From Candidatus Endolissoclinum faulkneri L2 (lineage in GTDB: Bacteria > Pseudomonadota > Alphaproteobacteria > Thalassobaculales > Thalassobaculaceae): a stretch of 64,000 nucleotides of DNA. The notes under the pieces are model-generated. The model worked only from the letters and a program-made list of their open reading frames with translations, ran no database searches and had not been told where the DNA came from. The stretch is taken from contig NC_019566.1 of assembly GCF_000319385.1 (NCBI RefSeq), positions 1,417,192 through 1,481,191 of the forward strand, given 5' to 3'. Every line of letters starts with the position of its first letter. The first letter of the stretch is position 1. The translations under genes were made by a program, and so were the position numbers. This document shows, in pieces, positions 11,701 to 23,100 of the stretch.

Positions 11701-12498
11701 AGCTGGATCAAACCCCGCCTCTTTACGAGAAACACGATAAATCTCGATTTTTTCAGCTATATCTTCCAAACTTCCACCAAGCACCATTGTCAATACATTG
11801 AATCCGGCTTGCCCTGCCCAATAAAATGTATCAAGACTACCGGTAGCAGCGATCCAGATTCCTGGCACATTCTGACGTGGCTTAGGATAGCTAGTAATCT
11901 CGACGTCATTACCCTTACCATCTCTACGTCGCACCGACCCACCAGACCACATTTCGCAAAACTCATCTATACCTTTACGCATAATGCCTTTATTATCAGT
12001 AAAGTTTTCTGGACGAAGCGAGAAGTCTTTGGTATTCCATCCACTGCCAAAAGCAAGATCAACTCGCCCATCGGAAAGCTGGTCAACCATAGCCCAAGCC
12101 TCTGTAGTCTCGATAGGATCATGCAAGGGAAGAATAACACTACCAGCACGAATGCGAATATTCTGCGTTTCCCGAGCGACCGCAGCTGCTAAGACCGCAG
12201 GATTAGGATATGGCCCGCCAAATGGCTCGAAATGTCTCTCAGGTAACCATAAAGCTTTCATTCCTACCCTATCGGCCATTTTTGCTGCTTCTAATACCAG
12301 GGTATAGGGACTGCATGTTCCATTCCCCGAATCAGCAGAAAAAAACATCACTGACAAATCGGGCTGAGAATTATCTATTTTGTTAGCAATAGCATCCTGA
12401 GAAGAATGTGAAGAGTCAACACGGCTTAATTTCGATCGCAAACTGACTGCTTCAGCCAACAAATCAGCCCGACTGGGGGCTTGAGTATGCTTAGTCAT
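8743..12498 (-). CDS. luciferase-like monooxygenase - KS0 - methyltransferase PKS protein B
   Basis: 1251 aa. Residues ~45-385 are a flavin-dependent luciferase-like monooxygenase of the kind embedded in NRPS/PKS proteins (MFFSADSGNG, LWLPERHFEPFGGPYPNP, LPLHDPIE, GRVDLAFGSGW). Residues ~400-810 are a ketosynthase with Cys557 (DTACSS) and His693 (HGAGT), but the third catalytic residue, normally His in the GH-x4-AG motif, is Ser733 (IGSLDACGG). It is therefore predicted not to condense (KS0). A post-KS linker (RVCLPSYSF) follows. Residues ~1010-1200 are a class I SAM methyltransferase (VLDIGCGFATDL, GYTIAP, RPGGKLALIDC). It differs from the in-line C-methyltransferases of the flanking PKSs and resembles PKS O-methyltransferases. 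The order monooxygenase-KS0-MT matches 'oxidation modules' known in trans-AT PKSs, which oxygenate and can O-methylate a carrier-bound chain. It has no ACP of its own; the next gene starts with one. A GGAGG ribosome site lies 7 bases before the ATG. The exact reaction is not predictable from sequence alone. Confidence 0.93.
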   Translation of the reverse strand: MTKHTQAPSRADLLAEAVSLRSKLSRVDSSHSSQDAIANKIDNSQPDLSVMFFSADSGNGTCSPYTLVLEAAKMADRVGMKALWLPERHFEPFGGPYPNPAVLAAAVARETQNIRIRAGSVILPLHDPIETTEAWAMVDQLSDGRVDLAFGSGWNTKDFSLRPENFTDNKGIMRKGIDEFCEMWSGGSVRRRDGKGNDVEITSYPKPRQNVPGIWIAATGSLDTFYWAGQAGFNVLTMVLGGSLEDIAEKIEIYRVSRKEAGFDPAGGHVTLMLHSYVDENRSRLLKRVRGPMTSYVRSALDLHVKTNIPEQTLDGGQRDQMADFAFERYLRSASLIGTPQEITDMLARVKKIGVNEVACLLDFGLPDNHVLEGLSKLIETAEGLKDFELHKVSDRYPDHNKAAILGIACRFPGASDFVTYVGNLKSEKLAIKEPPSNRWPTAKPALVRGGFIDLVEYFDSAPFRISPTEAAVMDPHQRLFLETVWQALEDAGLRPCDLRGQSIGVFVAMYSTSYLQRCTSNSDPLSVAGGLASMVANRTSFVFDWRGPSETVDTACSSGLVAVHRALRALRSGECDIAVVGGVSLLLSDVESTRLAALGVLAEDGRCRAFDVAASGQARGEGVAAVVLKRWDMAKRDGDRVHALVAGSAVNHAGGLAGSLTLPSSTSQAKTVVDAWKDAGLTPEETGYVEAHGAGTAHGDRSEISALRSAFSTMKAKAVDWTVGSVKPAIGSLDACGGIAGLISAVASVEYGFRPALLSLKTPAPDLAMDGSGLRLADKTEIWNDQFRTAAAHAYGLGGVAAHVVVENAPDVSFVKAKTDLPVICPVFGWDAAGLVRQRQRLAKWLFSNLDEDLYAVSSSLCLNREPMAMRWVAVVNTLPELASLLSDNAGPLAIASSVANDDLHIANAKAIINGVDPKKFSIKTHRVCLPSYSFAPTCFPIDGLPVASIRNGKRDEVARYYDYVTNAGSGRDGPIYLTLAPLPDVVPGFSWTRTMRDPNAHPEHAAMMRSAQLEMRKTLLADIAFEKVHRVLDIGCGFATDLIDLVTQHANLHGVGYTIAPAQAQMANSRVIAAGLSEKVQIFNRNSSTDLFPGFFDLAIGYEVGHHIEDKQGLFANLSQALRPGGKLALIDCAADTAKSIHLPEVGSWTSTLTEYADILAQHGFRLIRVIDASSEVGNFLVDPGLDSMLAGESGEGADLVAKVQYSWDGFGAALREGLIRYLLITAERLDEGAKPPVDWNRSSMGIER

Positions 12499-13024
12499 TA
12501 TTCAGCCTCCGCAATCAATTTCGTAAATCACTCATTATCAACTCACTAGATTAATATGGTGTCCAATTAACTGAACTTCTTACAAATAATACCCACGAAA
12601 AATTTTTACATATGCATTTACATTATTAATTTGCATAAAATTGATTAACTTCTCGACTTAACTCCGATCTTATAATTTTTCCTAAAGCTTGACTACAAAT
12701 ATAATTACTGCCTGTAGCCAACATAAGCGTTGATTCAATCTATAAGGATCAAAATCATATCATTTACTACCTAGTAAACCTCCAGCTGTAATCTCAGATT
12801 TCTCTAGTTTACTAACACATTAATTAGGACAATTGCAAAATCTTAACCTTAAGTAATTTTAAAATTATGTCTGCTGTAGGATACTGCATATTTAAGCAAG
12901 TCATTAGTTCGAATAAACAATTGATACAATTTAGCTTTGATGGTGATCAACAATTAACTGACATTCATGCGAAAATTTTCACCCAAAGAAATAATAATTA
13001 ATCTAAGTACGAATCAGTAATATT

Positions 13025-13087
13025 ATTCCATAAAAATCGTAACCAAAGTTATAAGCACAATAACATTCTTAACGACTTTTATGGAAT
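13025..13087. repeat. 16-bp inverted repeat, one mismatch
   Basis: Arms at 13025-13040 (ATTCCATAAAAATCGT) and 13072-13087 (ACGACTTTTATGGAAT) pair at 15 of 16 positions, the other being a possible G-U pair, around a 31-base loop. It lies in the gap between PKS genes A and B. Confidence 0.65.
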
Positions 13088-13497
13088 AAACGAAAGCTCA
13101 GAATAAGCCAAAAACAATATAGTTAGCAGAGTTTTTTTCAAAAATACATTTTCAGTTGTAAGATAAAAATAAGAAAAAAACGAGACTAAAATTAGTTTAT
13201 CCTAATTAAAGAAATAAAATTATCAGTTTAATGAACAATAATATCAACCGCTAAGCACATTAGAAGATTTATCTCAAACCGGCAAAATTTACTTTCTGTA
13301 AAACTAATTTTCTTGGCTTATCTATACTGATAAGCCAATTAATCATTTTATAATATTAACACTCAATTGACTAAATAAATAGAATTATGTAGGAACCTTA
13401 TTAAAAGGTAATTTAAACACACAAAATAAAACATTTTGCTGTCTTGACTCTAAAAATATAGCATAAAAGCATCAATTATGACTTAATAAATTATAAC

Positions 13498-13533
13498 TTT
13501 TCAACAAAAAACTATATAGTTTTTTGTTGAAAA
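13498..13533. repeat. 36-bp perfect palindrome
   Basis: The 18-base half-site from 13498 is exactly the reverse complement of the half ending at 13533, with no spacer. The core is ACTATATAGT flanked by A and T runs. It could form a hairpin or cruciform. It lies between the two PKS transcription units; its function is unknown. Confidence 0.8.
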
Positions 13534-14158
13534 TAAGCCATATTATATTAACTAAGTATTTAAATTAGACTGAAAAACATAGCATAGAATTAGCTAATCG
13601 TTAGATAATTAAAATAAAAATCGATACCAATAATTGTAAAATTATCTCAATAGAAATAATCACAGTAATTGTTCTCAATTCTTTTGCATTATTAATACTA
13701 TAAAATAAGCAAAAGCTACGCTCTACGTTTGTATTGAGTTCAATTAGCAAAGTGCTACAAATGGCATATATCTAATACATCATCTGATGTAAAGAGTAAA
13801 ATTAAAAAACGCACCTAGCTTCCAAAAAACATCCGATATAAAAACATAGCACAAAGCACTATCCTTACAAAATAGCAACTGCTAACAGCAGTGAATCAAC
13901 GACAAAAGATATAACTATATCTGCATTAGTTTTTACAACAAAAAGAAGAATAAACTAACGGCAGTACATACAAATCTTATTGTATAATATTATGTTATAT
14001 TTGTTTATGGATTTTACAGAACATTGTTTATTCCATTCAAAAATATACAGTGAATCAAGAAGCATAGAAAAATTCTTTTGCGTAAATCCAATAAAAAGTA
14101 AAATCTTCTCACCCTTATCATGTAGGGTACGATAATTAAAGACAGATGTTAATAATTA

Positions 14159-17100
14159 TTAATTTTTCTTAACATCTTTATGCGTTGTATAACGCGAAGT
14201 ATCTAGATCAAGGCCAATCGCACTAGACACTCCTCGTTTTCTAGAAAATGATGAAGCACTATCGGGCCAACATCGACGAAGATCAAATCTAGTAGTGGGC
14301 AGATGCACCTTTCTAGCATCAGTACCAGCAAAAGCGTAATTCCAGTCAATGCGATCCCCCGCAAGAAATCCTCTCGCGCAATTATGCCAAGATGTAGACC
14401 CTGATACTGTATTACCCGCAGACAAATCACGTAATAATCTGATTAAATCAACGATTTTTTCAACTACGAAAGCTGCACGATAGCGCATTGTTTTTCTTCC
14501 AAGCGCTAAAGTTACAGCAAGATCACCAAGTGAAACCATGTAACCAGTGCCCTCTAACCAATCAGCAAGTTGCAAACGATAAGCTTGCAGCGAAAATTGT
14601 GTGGCTGCTGACAATACCACTGAAACTGCTCCATGCTGCCAAGATGTTACAGGAGTACTCTCCCATTCTTCTACCACCACATGAGCATTAGTACCGCCAA
14701 ACCCAAAAGAACTAACCCCAGCCCGTCGCGGTATACCATTTAATGCTAGCCAAGGTTCAGCTTTGGTAATCGCCCGAAAACGTCCGCTCACCAAAGAAGT
14801 AATCAACGGATTAGGTTGATTTATATTTAAAATTGGCGGAAATATCCGATGTTTTAAAGCTAAAACTAATTTGGCAAGCCCAGCGACACCAGCTGCTGGT
14901 AAAGAATGACCAATAATAGATTTCACCGAAGTAACAGGCCATCCACCTTGAGGGGCCTTGGAACTATCAAACGCTAATTCTAGAGACTCCATCTCGATAG
15001 GATCTCCTAGTTTAGTACCAGTACCGTGAAGTTCAATTAGCCCAATCGAAGAGGGATCAATATTACTTTTAGAATAAATTCGCTTCAACAAAGCTACCTG
15101 AGCTGACCCATTAGGAGCGGTAATACCATTGCTTGCACCGTCCTGATTAATATCAGAAGCACGAATAATGGCTCTAATCGGATCGCCATCACGCACTGCA
15201 TCAGCTAAACGGCGAAGCACAAATACTCCAACGCCTTCACTTGGAACTAATCCATCAGCATAAGCATCAAGAGTATGGCAACGACCGGTTGGAGACAACA
15301 TCCCAGCACTAGCAGCGGCAATATAAAATCTTGGGGTATTCATTACAGCAACCCCGCCAGCCAATGCCATCTCGCATCCTCCGGCACGCAAGCTTTCAAC
15401 AGCCTGATGTACAGCAACCAAAGAAGAAGAACAAGCTGTATCAATCGATAGAGTAGGACCATTAAGATCTAAGTGATAGGCTATACGAGAAGCAGTCATT
15501 GAGGCAGTATTGCCTATAAATGCCTGAATATCCTCAATGATTCCTGATGCACGCAAATATTCCGCATAATCACCAGTAACTGTACCAATAAATACACCAG
15601 TCAAAGACCTAGCAAGACTATCACCGGTACGCCCAGCATCCTCCAGTGCTCGCCAAGCCTCTTCTAATAGCAAGCGCTGTTGCGGATCCATAAGAGTTGC
15701 CTCAGTAGGTGACACACCAAAAAATATGGGATCAAACAAATCTACATCAGAAAGAAAACCACCATTTGGACAATCAGTATAGCCAGCAGGAGCAGGGCTA
15801 GATGCTAAAATAGATGCATGGTTCCAACGCGATATTGGCACTGGTATTACTTGATCATTACTTTCTTTTAAGTTCATCCAAAATGCATCAAGATCAGCGG
15901 AGCCTGGAAAACGACCAGACATGCCAATAATAGCAACGGCAAATTCATCTTTAGGGGTTGAAACAAGACGTGGCGATAAAGTTGGCAACGATGCTGATTT
16001 AATCGATACACGCTGCAAATCAGCAGGAAAAACTTCTGCTAAATAAGAAGCAAGAGCTTCAACAGTCGTATAAGAAAATAAAATTGTAGGCTTTAGCTCA
16101 ATACCTAGCTTATCATTAAGTGAGGTAATCAAGTCAACACTAAGAATAGAATCTGCACCAAAATCAGCGAACGCCCGATTCGGATGAATCTCGTGGCGTG
16201 GTAACTCAAGAGCATCGATCAAAGCTTCGGTAATTAAACTCTCCGCTGCATCTATCAAACCAGCAACAGCATCTAAATCTATAGCTGGTGAATTTCTCCC
16301 TTTTTCAGCTCGGTTAGCATCAAGCTTACGTACCAGCGGATTACTTGACTGGCTTAGACTTACTAAGTCAACAGAATCTATTGTAGGCTGCTTCTTGTTG
16401 CTAGGAGCTTGTGCAATAAGCACCCCATGACGACTACCATCAAGAACAGTGATATCTTCAAAACCAGCTTCTGTAATAGCCTTACGCCAAAGATTCACGT
16501 CAAGCAAAGGCGAGTGAGGTAAACGCATATCATTAGCCACCCACCAACCATCCAACAAACCAAAAGTTACCGTTACAAAGTCATGAAGCGCCATCATCTC
16601 ATAAAGCACTAGGGTTCCACCAGCAGTTAACAATTTCTTCGCATGAGATAAACTGTCAGCAATAGAAGGAGTAGCATGAATCACATTGGCCCCAACAACC
16701 ACGTTAAAAACGCCGCACAGTGATTTCTCTGGCTCACGAGAAATGTCAAGCAAACCTGTCTTAAACCAAGGCCTTCCGGGTCCAAACCTGGTATCAGCTA
16801 CCCGACAAAATCCTAAAGATAGATCGGTAAAACGGTAACAAGAAACCCCTCCAATAGCATCTAATTTACGAACAAGTGCCGATGTTAAACTACCGGTTCC
16901 AGCACCAAATTCTAACACATTACTAACACCACGCTCAGCCACTCTTTGCTTAATCAATGAGGATACACAAGCTTCTGCCGTCCAGTCGTTAAAAGTATCA
17001 ACCATCAGATTTCCTGCATACATAGGCGAGACAAAATCCAGTCCACCACCAGGAAACAATACATCTGTAGCTAATTTATCGTCGCGAAGAACATCATCAT

Positions 17101-20100
17101 AATTGGCTAGGCAAGCTGCAAGCAAATCAACATGAGCGCGATAAGCTGAATTTCTAGCAATCAGCTCATCTTGCTGAGCAAGAATTTGTGCAGTTTCAGG
17201 AATCAGCTTATTCACCTTAAACCCAGTAGGGCATACAGCTAAAAACCCATCGCGTACTAACATGTCAATCAAAGCACTAACAAGCCTACTGTGCCGAGCA
17301 GCAGGTTTAATCATATTCTCTAAATCACTCAACAAGACATGAGTACCTAATTCACCCAAAACACCACGATCAGCCAACCAGCGTGCAATACTAGATCGAG
17401 CAATGTAATCAAGTAGATTGTACTCCTCACTTGCCTGAGTTAAGTTAGTTTCAGATTTTATCTCAGATTCTTGAACTCCTAAACGCTCCATAGTTTCCTG
17501 AGTAGCTTTTAACACAAGGACTTGTCCTGCAGCATTTTTGGTTGGTGCGGATAACGCTCGGTCGATAGCATCCAAGCCTTCTTCGGTTGTTAGTGGGTTG
17601 ACTCCGGATCTTTGTAGACGCTGGCGATACTCAGAAGTAGCCACTCGGCCAACATCTCCCCAAAAACCCCAGTTTATTAAACGCACGGGCCATCCTTCTT
17701 CAGAAAGCCTGCGACCAATGGCATCCTTAGCAAGACATCCTGCAACATAATTGGCTTGTCCTGGCATAGCAGCAAAAGAATTAGCCGAAGAAAATAATGC
17801 TAGTACATCTAATGGATCGTTACGCACGGCTTCAGCGAGAGACAGCGTCCCCGAGGCCTTTATAGAAAAAGCACGAATGAACGCCTCGTCATCCATGCGT
17901 TCCAAAGCTCGATCATCCATAACAATAGCTGAGTGAACGGCTGCATGTATAGGACCAAATACTTTCCGACCTAGATCTAAAACTTCGGTTATAGCTACAG
18001 CATTACTCCCATCCGCAGAAAAGTAAACTGCAGCCCCACCAACAGATTCAATCTGCTCTATCAACGCGCGGATTTCCGAAGTCTCCGCAGAACGTCCAAC
18101 TAAAGTAAATCGAGAATGCACCCGCTTTGCTAAGCTTTTTGCTAAAGCTGATCCAATACCACCAGCTCCGCCAAGGATTACCACATGCCCACCTTCACGC
18201 CAAACCGGATTTACTGGCACTTCAAGGGGTGTTCTCTCCAAACGAGCAACCAAACGACCAGTGTCAGTGAGACGTATTTCACGACCTATCGAATCACCAG
18301 GATCACTTAATGCCCCATTTAGTAATGCATCCGACGGTTGATCGGGAACCTCGATGCATGCAACTGACCAGCTAGGTACCTCTTTAGCTGCAACTCTAAT
18401 TAGCCCAAATATAGCAGCAACAGATGGATGGTTTGCTCCACAAGCTATTAAACGTACGGTCAATGGATTAAGCAAACAAGTAGATTTTAAAACACGAAGC
18501 AAGCTAAGCATGCTAAGAGGTGGTGTCGTTCCATCACCCTGTGGGCCGACAACAATAACCAATGCACTACCTTGCATCACTAACTGAGCTAATACTTCGG
18601 GCGTTTCCTTACTGAGTAAACGTTTATCATAAGCCGAGAAACGAGCAGACAACAAACCAGCTAATTGTTCGCCTCCAGGCCCAACTACTAGCAATACTCG
18701 TTCAGGTAATGAGGTAGCAGGAACAGAAACTGCTCGCCAAATCGGCTTGAATGCCCAATCGCCAATGTCTGTAACCGGAGCCATTAATGCACGCTTGTTG
18801 GCACGTCCGCTCGCATCACGAGCCACAAGGCCAGAAATTGAAGCTAATACGTTACCATTCGAGGTGATGATTGATGCATCAAAGCGCTCTGTACGATCTC
18901 CTCTTGCACCTGCAATTACACGGCGACGTTGGGCAAATATCTGAGTAGCTTCTTGCCAGAAATCCGCAGCATTAGGCGCTAAATCAATACATTCCACGCT
19001 AAAAGGCACCAACGTGCGTGATTGACCCCTTTTTGGCGGCAAAGTCATTCCGGCGGCAACCTGCAAAGCAGCATCTAGGAGTGGAGGAGGTAACGGCCAA
19101 TCAATATATCTATCACGAATCACAGAAGTATTCACTGTAGCTACAACAAAGTCATGATCCATTCGCACTACATCAATCAAACGATAATTGCCTCTATATT
19201 CAAGTCCAGTATCCAGAAGTCGATCGTAAAATTCCTTACCATCCAGAACACTACCACCTTGAGGTATGCTAGGAGAAACCAATAAGTCAGAAGGCGCAAA
19301 GTAACCCTTACAAGCTACACCTTTGCAGGTTTCCAAGATAAATACATCTTCAGTAATAGAAATTTTAAAATCTAATCCAGAACCCTCGCTCACTAACGGC
19401 CGCAACCAAACAACATTACGAACCCCAAAAGCTAGTTTGCCATAGATACGTAAAGCAGCTAGAACTGATGCGACACCTGGCATAGTAGGCAAACCGCGAA
19501 CCCGATGTTGGTCAATCAGCGGATCATCCGCAGCAATATGCAGGGACTTACTCAAAGCGAGATCTCCTAATCGGGAAGAAATTACTGAATCTTCTACTGA
19601 AGAAGAAACTGGCAGTACCGGACCTTTGTCCGGGATTATAATCGGTCGAGTAGCTCCTTCCACCCAGTAAGATTCACCAGCAAATGGATAACCTGGCAAT
19701 GCCACTCGTCGACGCCCTAATCCAAGCATTTTTATAATCTCACCAGGTTTAATTGTAGGCGCAGAAGATGGCAACAAGGAGCGCAATTGAGCAACCGCAT
19801 CAAGTATATCATCTACATTAATTACACAGCAATGATCGAATACTACTCGACCGATTGCAAGTGTATAAGATATATCCGCTAATAGAGCTCGTCCATCGGG
19901 CTCATTCACAGCCATTGCCGCAATTCGATCAGCCAAGCGTAAAGCAATCGCCGATAATCGATCAGAATCTCTTGCACTTAACAATAACGGAATTAAACCA
20001 GCAGGTGCAGCAGATCTAGTAGGTGGTTTCGGTGCCTGCTCAATGACCAAATGAGCATTTGCTCCACCAGCTCCAAATGAGCTAATTCCTCCACGTCGAG

Positions 20101-23100
20101 GTTGTATCTTACCAGCAACATCAAATCGACATGGCCAAGAGCGTAGTGTAGTCGCAACTTCTAGCTTTTGACCAGTAAAATCAATACGTTTACTTAGATT
20201 TTCCGCGCCTAAACTAGGAACAACTTCCCCTGCTTCAATTTCCATAATTAGCTTGCTTAACCCAGCAATACCAGCAGCAGATTCTAGATGACCAATGTTA
20301 CCCTTAACCGATCCAATTAAAATCTTTTCGTGCCTATCCTTCAGCGCATCTGCTAAAGCATTGACCTCGATAGGATCGCCAAGATCAGTACCAGTTCCAT
20401 GACATTCAACATGAGCAATGCTAGCAGGATCAATCCTAGCCTGAGCCATGGCCGCCTGAATCACACGACGCTGAGCGTTTGGATTAGGCACAGTGTAACC
20501 CGAAGTGCGTCCACCAGCGTCAATTGCAGAGCCCAGAATTATCGACCGGATAGTATCACCGTCGGCAAGAGCACGATCAAGTGGCTTCAACACCATTGCA
20601 CCAATGCCCTCTCCCTGTATTGTGCCATCAGCTCCCTCAGCAAATGGACGACACAGATTACTTGGTGAAAGCATCCCGATACGGGCTAATTCCAAGGATT
20701 GTAGGGGATGTAGGATGAGATTCACACCGCCCACAACAACCACACCACAGTCACCTTGTGTCAAAGCCGCACACGCTAAATGTACCGCAGTAAGTGAAGC
20801 AGAACAAGCAGTATCAACTGCCATGCTAACACCGGTTAAGTCAAGATGATAACTTAAACGATTAGCTATAGACCAATGACCATTCTGCACCACTTTTCCA
20901 GAAGCAGTAGCAGGTAATCCGACTAGCCTATACGGCTGATTCATCGCGCCAACAATAACACCAACATCGCCAACAGCACCATTTCCAGCAGAACGCTTTA
21001 GCTCCGCAGGAGTGTAACCGGCATCTTCAATGGCTTGCCAAGCAACTTCAAGAAATAGCCGATGCTGCGGATCCATTAGCTTAGCTTCTTTCGGCGTAAT
21101 CCCAAAAAACATCGAATCAAAACGATCAACATCAGTTATAAACCCGCCCTTGCGCACAGTAGTACGATCGGGACGAGAAGGATCAGTAAAATCTTCAACT
21201 CGCCAACGTTCAGGTGGAACGTCGTGCAATGAACACACTCCTTGCCGCAAATTTTTCCAATATTGCTCAAGATTAGGAGCATCCGGATATCTACCGGCCA
21301 TACCAATAATCGCAATAGAGCGCTGAACTGAAATATCTTTATTTTTTGGTGTTGCAGCAAAGACTGCTGAATCCTTTATCGGATGCGTAGCAACATTAAC
21401 CTTAGTCAGTGCTGCTATTTCATCTGGAAAAGTATCTAATAAGTATTTACACAGGCTAGCAATGCTTTCCTGTTCAAATAAAATGGTATCACGAAGATCT
21501 GGGAACTTTTCCTTCAGACGATTGGTAATCCCAACAGTCAAAAGCGAATCCAAAGCAAAAGAGGCTAATGGAGCTGTCGAATCAATACTAGTACTCTGCA
21601 CACCCAAAGCCTCGCCCACCAGCTCACGAATTAGATTATCAATCATATCAACTGACGATCGCTCAGATTCTTTGGTTACCTCACCCAGGTTCAACGATGC
21701 ATACGTCTGACCGTCTCTCCAAGCAAGTCCAGTAGGCGCTGGCATCAACCCAACAAGCTCAGTCCAGTGACGCTGTGCATTAAACGGATAACCTGGTAGT
21801 CTAACCCGCTGCCCCTCTTCCGGAATAATCTTCGAAACGTTACTGGGTTTTCCGTCAATCCAAGTTGCCAGATTTTCTGGCAGATTACCGGAAGAGTCAC
21901 GCCCACGGAGCCAATCAATAGCTTCTTCTCTCGTCGTCACTACCGCCGCTCTTCTTACGGGCAGTGATGCGCGACCAACCAATAATGTAAGAGAGACGTC
22001 ATCCAGTCTAAGCAAAGGATCATATTCTAGAGCATCAGCTATTCGCTGGCCAAGCATTTCTAATTGATCAGGATTCATTGCTGATAAAGCCAATGCCACA
22101 CCAACCTGTTTTATAGCTGGGCGTACTAGACGTATTGGGGCTTCTTCCAATACTACGTGTACATTGGTGCCACCAAAACCAAACGAGCTTACCCCAGCAA
22201 CTCGTTTTTTTTCCTGTGCCAGCCAAGGCTCAGCCGAGACAGCAACGCGAAATGGGGTATCCCCAAACGGAATATTACGGTTTGGGCTTTGAAAACCTGC
22301 TAATGGTGGTAATTTAGCATTTTCCAATGCTAGAATAGCCTTAATTAGTCCGGCAATGCCACTTGCAGCATTCAGATGTCCGATAGATGCCTTGGCTGAA
22401 CCAATCACTATACTTCCCACTGGCAATCCAGTAAAAATGCGTGATAACGCTTTAATTTCTATGGGATCACCCAATTTCGTGCCAGTAGCGTGTGCTTCAA
22501 TCAGCCCTATATCTGCAGGTTTACAACCAGCAACTGCTAGGGCCTCGCCAACTGCCAATGCTTGACCATTTACACTAGGCGCTAAATAATCAGCTTTAAT
22601 TGCCCCATCATTATTTGACGCGGATCCACGAATTACAGCACGAATTGGATCACCGTCAGCAAGCGCACGATCAAGTGGCTTAAGAACCACAAGTCCAGCG
22701 CCATTACCGGGCACTGTACCATTAGCACGCTCATCAAACACTCGGCAATGTCCAGTTGGAGATAACATCAAACCAGGTACATGACGATAAGCTCCCTGGG
22801 GAAATGCTATCGACGCGCCTCCGGCTATAGCCATATCACACTGCCCACTAATTAATGCTTCACATGCCATATGAACAGCGAGCAAAGCGCTGGAACAAGC
22901 TGACTGCACTACCATTGCTGGTCCCAACAACCCAAGTTTGTGTGCAATTCGTGTGGCAGCATAATCCTTTTCCTGAGCGGTAAGATCAAAAACTGCATCT
23001 TCTGGCAATCCTTTTTCCGCCGGGAAGTAACTAGACTGGGCTAGACCAATAAATGTTCCAACAAGTAAATCCGAAGTTTGTGGACCGTATCCAGCTTCCT

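Larger units (their letters stand above)
12499..14158. other. 1.66 kb AT-rich non-coding gap inside the PKS locus
   Basis: No convincing ORF is seen on either strand between PKS proteins A and B. The base composition is that of the genome's degenerate spacers and unlike the flanking PKS genes. It contains a perfect 36-bp palindrome (13498-13533), a 16-bp near-perfect inverted repeat (13025-13040 with 13072-13087) and a 10-bp hairpin (13313-13322 with 13329-13338). It may be the remains of a lost gene or a separate promoter region for proteins B and C. Confidence 0.75.
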
